NCBI RefSeq assembly: GCF_049445795.1
Contig: NZ_JBMSDT010000007.1
Coordinates: 310,001-374,000 of the forward strand
From: Larkinella sp049445795
Lineage (GTDB): Bacteria; Bacteroidota; Bacteroidia; Cytophagales; Spirosomataceae
DNA length: 64,000 nt
Reading direction: 5' to 3'
Below, in pieces: positions 42,470 through 51,310 of this stretch (position 1 is the first letter of the stretch; every line of letters starts with the position of its first letter). The translations under genes and the position numbers were made by a program. Below the pieces are notes generated by a model, which was not told where the DNA came from, ran no database searches, and worked only from the letters and a program-made list of their open reading frames with translations.

Positions 42470-44016
42470 GTGACATACCGCCGGGCTGGATGAAAGTCAA
42501 CGTTGGACTGATCAATGAATTTACCTCGCAGCCGATCGACCCGGCCCGACAACCTGAGGAGGTGTTCGAGGTCTACAGCGTCCCCGCTTTTCCGACCCGG
42601 CAACCGGAGTTACTTTCCGGAGCCACCATCGGTTCGATCAAGCAGATTGTGGCCCCCGACGATATTTTGATTTGCAAGATCAATCCGCGCATCAACCGGG
42701 TCTGGAAAGTTGCTCCCCGGACCGGCTTCGTGCAGATTGCCTCGTCGGAGTGGATGGTGTTGCGTTCAACGGGTTTGTCGCCTGATTATCTGCGCTATTA
42801 TTTCAGCAGTCCGGCCTTTCGGGAACTGATCTGCCAGGGCGTCACGGGCGTCGGCGGCTCGCTGACCCGGGCGCAGCCGAAGCGGATAGCGGCTTTTCCG
42901 GTGCTGATTGCCCCGCTCAACGAACAGAAACGGATTGCCGCCAAAATCGATCGCCTGTTCGCCCGGATCGACACCTGCCGGGAGCGCCTGGACCGGCTGC
43001 TCAGTGGGATCAGGCAACTGCGTCAGTCGGTTCTTTCGGCTGCGGTTTCGGGACGGTTGACCGAAAAATGGCGCGGCAGCGACTCCACCGGCTGGACGCT
43101 GGAACGCGCGGCCGATGTGTGCGAAAAAGTCCAGAACGGCGGCACGCCAAGAGACGGTTTTGTCGGACCGGCGGGCATCCCGTTCCTAAAAGTGTATAAC
43201 CTTGTCAATCAGTCGGTTGACTTCCACTACAAACCGCAGTTTATCTCGTCTGTCGTTCACGAAAAAGAACTAAAGAAGTCGCAGGCCCGGCCGGGCGATG
43301 TGCTCATGAATATCGTCGGACCACCCCTCGGCAAGGTTGCCATTGTGCCGGACACCTACCCGGAATGGAATATCAATCAGGCCCTTACTTTGTTTCGACC
43401 CGGCAAACGCCTGACGACGGGCTGGCTGTACTACCTGCTGTGCAAGGGTGATAACCTGGCGGCCATTCTGCACGAAACGCGGGGGTCGGCTGGTCAACTG
43501 AATATCTCGCTTTCCCAATGCCGGAATTTCCGGTTTTCGATCCCACCGCTGGCCGAACAACGCGAAATTGTCCGCCGGGTCGACACGCTGTTCGCCTATG
43601 CCGACGCCCTGGAAAGCCGTTGTCTGGCCGCCCGGGCGCAACTGGACCGGCTTCCGGCCGCAACACTCGACCGGGCCTTTCGGGGCTTGCTAGTTCCGCA
43701 GGACCCAGCCGACGAACCCGCCCCGGCGCTGCTCAAACGCCTTCAGGCTGCCAAAGCAAACCCGTCAACCCAACCCAGGCGCAAAAACCGCATGAAAACC
43801 AGCCTGACCGAACTTTCACCCGAAACCGTACTGGCGTCGATTCGTCATTTACCCGATGACCAGTTTACCTTCGACGAACTGCGCCGTCAGATCACCGCCG
43901 ATTACGATTCGCTCCGGGATGTGCTTTTTAAGCTCCTCCTCGACCAGCAACCTGCGCTCAAGCAGGTTTTCGATCCAGAAAGACAGATGATGAACTTTAT
44001 CCGGGTACGACCATGA
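42466..44016 (+). CDS. hsdS: Type I specificity subunit HsdS with C-terminal extension
   Basis: A 516-residue specificity subunit: target-recognition domain 1 (about 1-145), conserved helical spacer 1 (about 150-205, 'LNEQKRIAAKIDRLFARIDT'), recognition domain 2 (about 210-355) and spacer 2 (about 360-415, 'LAEQREIVRRVDTLFAYADA'). Each domain reads one half of a bipartite DNA site. After the usual end there is a proline-rich linker and an ~85-residue extra domain (about 432-516, 'LSPETVLASIRHLPDDQFTF', then 'DELRRQITADYDSLRDVLFK'), with an in-frame ATG at 43792 that could also start a separate 75-aa product. Codon overlap (ATGA) with the ATPase gene follows. Confidence 0.93.
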   Translation: MSDIPPGWMKVNVGLINEFTSQPIDPARQPEEVFEVYSVPAFPTRQPELLSGATIGSIKQIVAPDDILICKINPRINRVWKVAPRTGFVQIASSEWMVLRSTGLSPDYLRYYFSSPAFRELICQGVTGVGGSLTRAQPKRIAAFPVLIAPLNEQKRIAAKIDRLFARIDTCRERLDRLLSGIRQLRQSVLSAAVSGRLTEKWRGSDSTGWTLERAADVCEKVQNGGTPRDGFVGPAGIPFLKVYNLVNQSVDFHYKPQFISSVVHEKELKKSQARPGDVLMNIVGPPLGKVAIVPDTYPEWNINQALTLFRPGKRLTTGWLYYLLCKGDNLAAILHETRGSAGQLNISLSQCRNFRFSIPPLAEQREIVRRVDTLFAYADALESRCLAARAQLDRLPAATLDRAFRGLLVPQDPADEPAPALLKRLQAAKANPSTQPRRKNRMKTSLTELSPETVLASIRHLPDDQFTFDELRRQITADYDSLRDVLFKLLLDQQPALKQVFDPERQMMNFIRVRP

Positions 44017-45497
44017 AACTACTCCGTGTTCATATCATTTCGGCCGATACCTGCGGGGGCTTGCTCGACGGTCTTGATCTTATGCTGCATTCTCACATGA
44101 ATGAGCAAACAACTTTCTTACCCATCTGTCTGGTTGGCGCAAACGGAACCGGTAAATCCCAGTTTCTCCAGGTTGTAGCCGAACTGTTTCAGTCGGCCTT
44201 TCATGCCACCGCGAGCGGGGAAGAGCGCCTGGAAGGAAATCCGGGCCTCCAGTTTGAAGTAGAGTACCTGATTCGTGCGCACGACGACAGCCCACTGACG
44301 CACGTCCGGATCTCGCGCCGGGCGGTAAACAAACGCAAACCGCTGGTTATCATTCAGAAACGCCTGGAAGACACCTGGCTGACCTGCGATCTGAAGGCTC
44401 CCGAAACCCGGGCGCTTCTGCCCCGCAAAGTGATTGGGTATACCTCCGGTGCCAACGAAACCCTGAGTCTGCCGTTTCTGCTCAGCCGCAGCGGCTACGC
44501 GGAGGAAGTGCGCGAAAGTGCCATCGACCGTAGCAAGAACCAGCCGGTTGCGGACACGCGCCTGATGCTGATCGACTACGGAACTCACCTCGAAGTGCTG
44601 GTGGCAAATCTTTTACTGGGCAGCGACGAACAACGGCGGGCGCTGCTGGCCCACGCCCATCTCGACGATCTGCATTCGTTCCGGTGTGTGGTCCAGCTCG
44701 CGCACGCAGCCGCCCCCCGGGCACCCGAACGCTCCCGAGCTGCTTCAAAGCGGAAAGGCATTCAGCTCACCGACGAACTGGAGCGGTATCTGGAATACCT
44801 GCAAAAATGCGCCACCTGTTATCAGTACGACGACAAAACGGAAACCTACACCTTTGATTTTCTCGTGACTGACGAAACCAAGGCGGCATTCCGTTTTTTC
44901 TGGAAAACCGCCTTTGAGCTGTATTCCGCGTTCCATAAACTGGCGATGCTCAATGACCTGGTCATTCCGAAACACGCCCGGGAACGGTTCTCGAAAGAAA
45001 CCCGCTCCCGTCGGTTTGCCTCCCGACTGCCCGAACCGCAGGAAGAAGACAAGGTTTTCCGGTTTGAGCGCGTCAATTTTTTTGCGCAAAACCGGGCCAC
45101 GACGGTCGATTACGTCTCGCTGTCCGACGGCGAACACCAATTTGCCCAACTCCTCGGAACGTTCAGCATGCTGTCGTTTGCCAACGTTCTTTTCCTGCTT
45201 GATGAGCCCGAATCGCACTTCAATCCGCGCTGGCGGCTTAAGTTTGTGAATCGGTTATGTCAACTTCCCACTCCGGACGGTAACCGCAGCAGCCAATTCG
45301 CAGCGACCCGGCAGGACTGCCTGCTGACCACTCATTCGCCGTTTATTCCGGCAGACTTACCGAAAGAGAACGTCTTTATTTTCAACCGGAATCCGCAAAC
45401 CAGGGCGTTGGAAGTAAAAAAGCCCGGAAGCGAAACCCACGGAGCTAGTTTCGATGCGATTCTTCAGGTTTGTTTTGGGATCATCCCGGCTTCCTAA
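44013..45497 (+). CDS. Restriction-associated AAA (SMC/OLD-like) ATPase
   Basis: A 494-residue ABC/SMC-type ATPase. Walker A is 'GANGTGKS' (G42-S49), a signature-like 'LSDGEHQFAQLLG' lies near residue 370, Walker B 'VLFLLDEPESHFNP' near 392 and the H-loop 'LLTTHSP' near 437. The large insert between Walker A and the signature (about 110-365) is helical. The architecture is that of AAA_15/AAA_21 ATPases seen beside type I systems. There is no TOPRIM, HNH or PD-(D/E)xK nuclease motif, so a nuclease partner would be needed. It is translationally coupled to hsdS and is the last gene before the terminator at 45500. Confidence 0.88.
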   Translation: MKLLRVHIISADTCGGLLDGLDLMLHSHMNEQTTFLPICLVGANGTGKSQFLQVVAELFQSAFHATASGEERLEGNPGLQFEVEYLIRAHDDSPLTHVRISRRAVNKRKPLVIIQKRLEDTWLTCDLKAPETRALLPRKVIGYTSGANETLSLPFLLSRSGYAEEVRESAIDRSKNQPVADTRLMLIDYGTHLEVLVANLLLGSDEQRRALLAHAHLDDLHSFRCVVQLAHAAAPRAPERSRAASKRKGIQLTDELERYLEYLQKCATCYQYDDKTETYTFDFLVTDETKAAFRFFWKTAFELYSAFHKLAMLNDLVIPKHARERFSKETRSRRFASRLPEPQEEDKVFRFERVNFFAQNRATTVDYVSLSDGEHQFAQLLGTFSMLSFANVLFLLDEPESHFNPRWRLKFVNRLCQLPTPDGNRSSQFAATRQDCLLTTHSPFIPADLPKENVFIFNRNPQTRALEVKKPGSETHGASFDAILQVCFGIIPAS

Positions 45498-45499
45498 GA

Positions 45500-45532
45500 A
45501 AACACCCTGCCAGCAACGCCAGCGGGGTGTTT
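45500..45532 (+). terminator. Terminator of the hsdM-hsdS-ATPase operon
   Basis: AAACACCCTGC (45500-45510) pairs with GCGGGGTGTTT (45522-45532) with one G-T pair around an 11-nt loop; it begins just after the stop codon. The T tract is weak. Confidence 0.6.
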
Positions 45533-45572
45533 GGTATACACAAATAAACATTAAATTCTCACTTATCGCTTC

Positions 45573-46703
45573 CTAATCGGTCAGCAGGACTTTCCGGGCG
45601 TTCTGATACGTCTGCGCCCGGATCTGAACAATTTTCAGCGCGGGCGAAGCCAGACCCGTCGGGCGAAGCTGAAGTGTATACCGGTTAGACCCCGTTTGAA
45701 CGACCTGGTGCGAACCGGACACACCCCGGCTGTCCATGATATTGAAAACCGGCTCCGGCACGTTGGTCAGCACCTCAATCTGCCCTTGATCCAACGCCCG
45801 TACTTCGAAATAATACTCCGCCGGGTCGTAGCCCACCCCAATGATCTTCGAGTACTCAAACCGCCCGTCCTGGTCGACCTGCCGCAGCCGGTAATAATTG
45901 GTACCCAGCACCGGGGCTTCGTCGGTAAAACCGTAGGCTTGCAACGACTCCGAGAAACCCGACGACACCACCCGGCCCAGCGCTTCGAACGCCTTGGCAT
46001 CCGCGCTGCGTTCGACCACAAAGTAGGCGCTGTTGGACTCAAACGTCGTCTGCCAGCCCAGCCGGACCTGGTTTTCAACCCGCTTGCCGCTGAACGACGC
46101 CAGCCGCACCGGTAGCGGTGCGGCCTCCCAGTTGAAATCGCCGATGTAGATTTCCTGCCGCTCCGGCAGCGCAAAGGAAGGCCCGGCGCAATACTGAATG
46201 GTAATTTCGGTCACTGCCCCGCTGAACGTTACCAGATTCTGCGCCTGGGCGACGTTGCTGTTAATCCCCGTGACGGTATTGCCGCTCACCGTATTGGTAG
46301 CCGCCGACCCGATTGAGGGCGTGACGGATGTTCCGCCGTTACTTCCCGTTACTGTCACGACATCCTCGTACTTGCTGTCACCGGACGTGTAATCGATATC
46401 GAGCAGGGGAAAATTCAAATTATACACGGGCTCCGAGAAGGTGATATTCACCGAAACACAAAACCCATTGGCCGGGAAGTCGGCCGAAAGCCGCAGGCCG
46501 GCCGGTCGGCCGTTGGGTTCATTGGTGGTAAAATACGAAGTGCCCCCCGTCACCGACACCCCCACGTTGACCGCCGGGGTGCCCACATTCGGGAACGTAT
46601 GACTCAACGAACCATCCGGATACGTGTTCCAATCCAGGTTCTGGGCAGTTCCTCCTAAACTCACCCAGAGTAATGCCATTAGCAGTAGAAGTTTCCGTTT
46701 CAT
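45573..46703 (-). CDS. T9SS type A cargo protein, paralogue B
   Basis: A 376-residue paralogue of the gene at 39737-40864: signal peptide (MKRKLLLLMALLWVSLGGTA), the same beta-sandwich ('SVNITFSEPVYNLNFPLLDI', 'VTVTGSNGGTSVTPSIGSAA') and the same sorting region ('PVRLASFSGKRVENQVRLGW', 'NYYRLRQVDQDGRFEYSKII', 'KIVQIRAQTYQNARKVLLTD'). The N-terminal halves are divergent at roughly protein-family level, while bases 40171-40234 and 46010-46073 are identical. The two genes face the same way and flank the hsd operon. Confidence 0.85.
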   Translation of the reverse strand: MKRKLLLLMALLWVSLGGTAQNLDWNTYPDGSLSHTFPNVGTPAVNVGVSVTGGTSYFTTNEPNGRPAGLRLSADFPANGFCVSVNITFSEPVYNLNFPLLDIDYTSGDSKYEDVVTVTGSNGGTSVTPSIGSAATNTVSGNTVTGINSNVAQAQNLVTFSGAVTEITIQYCAGPSFALPERQEIYIGDFNWEAAPLPVRLASFSGKRVENQVRLGWQTTFESNSAYFVVERSADAKAFEALGRVVSSGFSESLQAYGFTDEAPVLGTNYYRLRQVDQDGRFEYSKIIGVGYDPAEYYFEVRALDQGQIEVLTNVPEPVFNIMDSRGVSGSHQVVQTGSNRYTLQLRPTGLASPALKIVQIRAQTYQNARKVLLTD

Positions 46704-46806
46704 AGAATCCCAATATTTGTAACTACAAGCAAGTAATCGTTTTTTTAATTAATACACAAGTAAAATGAGCAGTTCGGCAAACAAAATGGATTAGGCGGCA
46801 ACAAAA

Positions 46807-46846
46807 AGCTTCTTTACGTGCTGATAGTCAAACACATAAAGAAGCT
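46807..46846 (-). terminator. Probable terminator of the GH2 gene
   Basis: A perfect 10-bp stem (46807-46816 with 46837-46846) and 20-nt loop; read leftward it ends in a T5 tract. It lies 94 nt past the stop of the minus-strand GH2 gene. The surrounding gap 46704-46939 holds no gene. Confidence 0.6.
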
Positions 46847-46939
46847 CCAGAAAGAACGAAGAAAAGAAAAAACCGACTTGTAGCCGACGACTCTTAAGTT
46901 ACCCAACAAAACAGATCAGGCACTTACTACGTGTCCCGT

Positions 46940-48868
46940 TTACTTATACAAGGGCGCGTGAATGTCCCGCAGCGTCTCGATCGGAATCTTGATCACCTCC
47001 CGGTCGTAGGTTAGCAAACCGTTTACCTCGCCTTCCACGTCGGTGGTTTGGGTGTACACGGCCGCCGAAACACCGTTTTTCCGGTACATGTCCACCATCT
47101 TGGCGTATTTGGTCCGATAGGCTTTCAAAACCGCATCCTTGTCCTGGTAGGTCTGGTAACCCCAGTTACGCTTGTTGGGGTCCCAGAGGTGGCCGGTGAT
47201 GGGCCAGCCGATCCCGCCAAATTCTCCGACTACAATCACCCGGTTTTTCTTAGGCTCCGGTACGTTCGGCACTTCCTCGTAGGTATGAATGTCGTAAAAA
47301 TCGCCCGCGCCCAGGTCCGACCAGCCGCTGGCGGCATTGACCAATCGGCTCGGATCGAGCGCCTTGACCCAATCGGCCAACCGCACGTTGTCGTACTGGC
47401 CCCACCCCTCGTTATGCACCACCCAGGTCACGATGCTCGGGTGGTTGTGCAGGCGGTTCATCATCCGGCGCAGTTCCAGTTCAAACTGCTCTTTGCCTTT
47501 CGACCGGCGCAGCGGTTCGACCACCTCCTGGCGGCCCATCGCCTGCCCTTCCAGAAAACCGGAGGGCATGTCCTGCCAGACCAGCATGCCCAGCCGGTCG
47601 CAGTGGTAGTAATACCGCGCCGGTTCGACCTTGATGTGTTTGCGGAGCATGTTAAACCCGGCTTTTTTCAGAAAATCGATTTCAAATACCATCGCATCGT
47701 CCGAAGGCGGGGTCAGCAAACTGCCCGGCCACCAGCCCTGGTCGAGCGGGCCGTTCTGAAACAGCGGTTGATTGTTGAGCAGCAAAACCGGCTGTCCGGC
47801 CACGCGGCCCGGCCCCATCGAAATTTTCCGCATGGCAAAATAGCTCGTCACCGCGTCAAGCGGACTCCCCGTCACCTCGGCTTTGGCGTAGGCCGAGCGT
47901 TCGGCTTCGTTATGGCGCGGCCGGTTGCGGTTTTCGGTTCCGGCAAACGGGTCTTTCACCGTCAGCAGTTCAACTTTCAGGTTGTACAGAAACGGATTGT
48001 CGGGCGACCAGCGCTTCGGATTCCGGATGGGCAGATACGCCACCCGCCCCGACCGGACTTGCAGGCTCGATACGGTTTGCGTGCCGTCCAGCGCCGTCAA
48101 CCGGATGGCGCTCATCGGGTTGGTGAGGAGACGGTTCAGCAAAACTTCGACGCGGATGCGGCTCGAATCCAGTTCGGGCGTGATCCGGACTTCTTCGATG
48201 TAATTCGGGTTTGGCACCGGCTCCAGCCAGACGGTTTGCCAGATGCCCGACACCGGCGTATACCAGATGCCGTTCGGATTAAACACCTGTTTGCCGCGCG
48301 GTTGCTCGCCCTCGGTAGTCGGGTCGGTCACGGCCAGAATCAGCTCATTCTGCCCCGATTTCAGGTAATCCGTGATGTCAAACTCAAACGGGTCCGAACC
48401 GCCCGTGTGCGATCCGACCAGGCCACCGTTTACCCACAGATTGCATTCGTAATCCACCGCGCCGAAGTGCAGCAACACCCGTTGCCCGTTCCAGGCCGCC
48501 GGAATCGTGACGTTCCGGCGGTACCAGAGCCGCTGGTCGGCGTTCAGGGATTTGGTTACTTTCGAGAGCGTCGATTCCACGCAAAACGGCACCAGAATCT
48601 GCCCGTCGAACGTCGTGGGCTGGCCTTCGGTTTTCGGCCGGATGGCGTATTCCCACCAGCCGTTGAGGTTTTGCCAGTTGGCCCGCACCAGTTGCGGACG
48701 CGGGTACTCACGCCAGGCGTTTTCGGGCGTCACCTGTTTCTCCCAACGGCTCAGAATAGCCGCCGGTTTGGGATCGGCGATGGTGTTTTGCGCCAAAACC
48801 GGCTTTATCAGGGCACTTGCCACCAAAATAGTGACAAACGTAACGAAGCGTTGAACAGGGTGTTTCAT
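46940..48868 (-). CDS. Exported GH2 glycosidase (beta-galactosidase/glucuronidase-like)
   Basis: From the ATG at 48868 this is a 642-residue protein with signal peptide (to about residue 26, 'PVLAQ'). It has the GH2 order: sugar-binding jelly roll ('LNGWWEYAIRP', 'WYRRNVTIPAAWNGQRVLLH', 'FGAVDYECNLWVNG'), an Ig-like domain, and a TIM barrel with the acid/base E487 in 'VVHNEGWGQ' and the nucleophile E549 in 'VVGEFGGIGW'. Family members remove beta-linked galactose, glucuronate or mannose. The 19 codons upstream in frame are not a better leader. No SusCD or other glycosidase is adjacent. Confidence 0.92.
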   Translation of the reverse strand: MKHPVQRFVTFVTILVASALIKPVLAQNTIADPKPAAILSRWEKQVTPENAWREYPRPQLVRANWQNLNGWWEYAIRPKTEGQPTTFDGQILVPFCVESTLSKVTKSLNADQRLWYRRNVTIPAAWNGQRVLLHFGAVDYECNLWVNGGLVGSHTGGSDPFEFDITDYLKSGQNELILAVTDPTTEGEQPRGKQVFNPNGIWYTPVSGIWQTVWLEPVPNPNYIEEVRITPELDSSRIRVEVLLNRLLTNPMSAIRLTALDGTQTVSSLQVRSGRVAYLPIRNPKRWSPDNPFLYNLKVELLTVKDPFAGTENRNRPRHNEAERSAYAKAEVTGSPLDAVTSYFAMRKISMGPGRVAGQPVLLLNNQPLFQNGPLDQGWWPGSLLTPPSDDAMVFEIDFLKKAGFNMLRKHIKVEPARYYYHCDRLGMLVWQDMPSGFLEGQAMGRQEVVEPLRRSKGKEQFELELRRMMNRLHNHPSIVTWVVHNEGWGQYDNVRLADWVKALDPSRLVNAASGWSDLGAGDFYDIHTYEEVPNVPEPKKNRVIVVGEFGGIGWPITGHLWDPNKRNWGYQTYQDKDAVLKAYRTKYAKMVDMYRKNGVSAAVYTQTTDVEGEVNGLLTYDREVIKIPIETLRDIHAPLYK

Positions 48869-48983
48869 GGGTTTAGGAGGGTTGCTGTACGAACAGTAAC
48901 AGTAAAAGCGTCGTACCACAGCCACCTACTACCCTTCGAATTCGAAAACTATCCCAGCGTCCCGGCTTAGTCCCCGATTTCGA

Positions 48984-51173
48984 CTACTTCTTCCCTCCGC
49001 CCAGCGTCGCCGGTTTATCGGCTGACATCGCCCGCGTCAGGCTTGCCAACTGATCGCTGAGCGCCTGGATCGCTTTTTTGTAGCGGTTTTCCAGATCGGG
49101 CAGGTTGGCGGTGGATTTCAGCGAGGCTTCGTACAGAAAACCGGGCAGCATCCAGGACGCGTAGCCGCTGTAAGGGTCCGACGACGCGTACAACGAGCGG
49201 TACCAAGACCCGAACGCCATGCCCTTCGGGTCGATGAACGACTGTTCGAGTTGCCGCAACGTCCGGTTTAGTTCGGCCAGCTTGTCGGTCCGACCGGCCT
49301 GTACATACTGCTGACTGGCGGCTTCGGCAGCTTCCGCATTTTTCTTCAGATCGGCCACGGCCGCCAAAACCGGCTCGATGGAATACGTCGGCGCGTAGGC
49401 TTTGATGGCTTTCTCGGCGGCTTTCAGGTGCGTCGACAGGTCGTTGGCGTAGCGGCTCAGATCGTACGGCAACAGATCGGCGTTCGCCATGCGCAGCGCG
49501 AGCGTACCGGCAACCTGCTCCACCATCGGCCCCATTTTGTAGGTCGGATCGGCAAATTTGTCGTAGAAAAACAGGTCGTCGTTGGCCGAGTGGTACAGCG
49601 TTGGACCGCCGGTTCCGGCGTTCAGCGACGGAATGCCGACGTGCATGTACGGGGCAATGTGGTCCGAACCACCGCCGAGGTTACCGATCACGGGTTCGTT
49701 GACCGCTGTGGCCGGAGCCGACGACGCAATGCCGACGGTGCTGCCCTGCCGCCGACCACCCTGCTTCAGCCAGTGTTGATACACCGTGATGTTCGAATCC
49801 GGATACTGAACGGCCTGGGTTGCTTCGATCAGCAGTTTTTTCATCGAAGGCGACGCGCTGGCCCCAAACATCCGGCCCGACACGGCCGCGTCGTAGTTCA
49901 TGTAGGCTACGGCTTTCTGCGTCAACTCGTCCCGGAACTGCTCAGCCCATTCGGCCGAACCAATCACACCAAATTCTTCGGCATCCCAATGCGCCACTTT
50001 GATCGTGCGCCGGGGCCGCTGCCCGGTTTTTGCCAATTTTCCCAGCGATTCGGTCATACTCAGCAACATGGCGGTTCCGCTGTTGGGGTCAGTGGCTCCA
50101 AACGACCAGGCATCGTAATGACAACCCGCAATGATCCATTCATCCGGGAACTCCGCGCCCGTCAGCGTCCCGACCACTTCGTAAATCCGCGTGATGGCTT
50201 TTTCCTGTTTTACCATCAAACGAACCTTCAATTCCGGTCCGCCTTCCAGCCGGTACGCGAACGGCAAACCGCCCTGCCAGCCCGCCGGAACGGCCTTGGC
50301 ACCAGTCATGCGTTTCAGAATGTCGATGGCCGACCCGTACGGAATCGGCGTCACTGGAATCGTGTGCAGGGCCACGTCCTTCGGATCGAGCCGTTTGATT
50401 TTCACCTTGCCATCCAGCGGCAAGGCCGGTTCGCCGGGCGTCAGCGGGTCGCCGGTGTAGGGCACCGTCAGCAACGAACCGCGCTGGATGATGCTCTCGC
50501 TCGGTTGCGGCCCTTCCGGAAACGTCAGCCCTTTGGTATAGCCGTTGTCGGCCGGGTCGGTGTAAATGAGCAACCCGGCGGCTCCGGCAGCCTGGGCAAA
50601 CTGCGCCTTGTAGCCCCGAAAGTTCCCGCCGTACCGCGCCATGACGATCTTGCCCTGCACCGAAATCCCCATCGCTTTCAGTTGCTCGAAATCCTCTTTC
50701 CGGCCGTAATTGGCGTACACCACCTCGGCGGTCACGTCGCCCGAGCCCGAGTAGGCATTCCAGCCGGGCATAATCCGGGGGTCTTTGCTGTATTTGTCCT
50801 CCGGAAACAGGTACTCCCGGATGTTCAGCGGTTGCCGGATGGGTTCGACCAGTTCGACGGCGATCTCGCCCGGCCCTTTGGGCAGGTAAATGTCGTGCGG
50901 GTAAATATCGACCTGCCAGCCCGCCTTGCGCATGGTTTCGGCGATGTAATCCCGGACGCGCTCGTTTTCGGGCGTCCCGGCCACGTGCGGCACACTGCTC
51001 AGCCATTCGAGGTGTTTTTTGAACGAATCCGCCGATTGGTATTTCCTGAATTCGGCTTCGGTTTTTTCTTCAACAGCCTGGCGGGCGGGCGTGAAACCGG
51101 TAAAAGACTGGGCGCGTACGGCGGTGACGGCCACCGCAGCCAGCAGGGCAAAACCGGCGGAGAAATTTCTCAT
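48984..51173 (-). CDS. PSMA-like M28 carboxypeptidase (PA + M28 + TfR-dimer domains)
   Basis: A 729-residue exported zinc peptidase with a signal peptide (ending VRAQ, residue 22). It has the full glutamate carboxypeptidase II layout: M28 core split by a protease-associated domain (about 115-270) and a C-terminal transferrin-receptor-like dimerisation domain (about 580-715). All metal ligands are present: H and D in 'CHYDAWSFGATDPNSG', E-E in 'WDAEEFG', D in 'YMNYDAAVSG' and H in 'LYHSANDD'. Length is close to the human enzyme (750). It probably cleaves acidic C-terminal residues or peptides in the periplasm. It has a divergent partner (DUF885 peptidase) upstream. Confidence 0.93.
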   Translation of the reverse strand: MRNFSAGFALLAAVAVTAVRAQSFTGFTPARQAVEEKTEAEFRKYQSADSFKKHLEWLSSVPHVAGTPENERVRDYIAETMRKAGWQVDIYPHDIYLPKGPGEIAVELVEPIRQPLNIREYLFPEDKYSKDPRIMPGWNAYSGSGDVTAEVVYANYGRKEDFEQLKAMGISVQGKIVMARYGGNFRGYKAQFAQAAGAAGLLIYTDPADNGYTKGLTFPEGPQPSESIIQRGSLLTVPYTGDPLTPGEPALPLDGKVKIKRLDPKDVALHTIPVTPIPYGSAIDILKRMTGAKAVPAGWQGGLPFAYRLEGGPELKVRLMVKQEKAITRIYEVVGTLTGAEFPDEWIIAGCHYDAWSFGATDPNSGTAMLLSMTESLGKLAKTGQRPRRTIKVAHWDAEEFGVIGSAEWAEQFRDELTQKAVAYMNYDAAVSGRMFGASASPSMKKLLIEATQAVQYPDSNITVYQHWLKQGGRRQGSTVGIASSAPATAVNEPVIGNLGGGSDHIAPYMHVGIPSLNAGTGGPTLYHSANDDLFFYDKFADPTYKMGPMVEQVAGTLALRMANADLLPYDLSRYANDLSTHLKAAEKAIKAYAPTYSIEPVLAAVADLKKNAEAAEAASQQYVQAGRTDKLAELNRTLRQLEQSFIDPKGMAFGSWYRSLYASSDPYSGYASWMLPGFLYEASLKSTANLPDLENRYKKAIQALSDQLASLTRAMSADKPATLGGGKK

Positions 51174-51310
51174 TGAGGAGGAGGTTGTTCAGGTTAAACG
51201 GCTTAAAAGGTACAGAATAGTTGGCAAAAATTGATTTTTACCGAATCTTTTCCGGGTTTTGTCCCACGATGACTACCTTCGTGCCTATAAACCGCCGACC
51301 CCGTACGCTC

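Noticed and set aside
44013..45497. AAA ATPase as HsdR
   Set aside because: No SF2 helicase motifs and no PD-(D/E)xK site; the motif order is SMC/ABC-type instead.
47048..48970. 640-codon plus-strand ORF over the GH2 gene
   Set aside because: Antisense shadow of a gene with catalytic residues in place; no recognisable protein.
49428..51176. 582-codon plus-strand ORF over the M28 peptidase gene
   Set aside because: Antisense to an intact PSMA-like gene; low-complexity Arg/Gly/Val translation.
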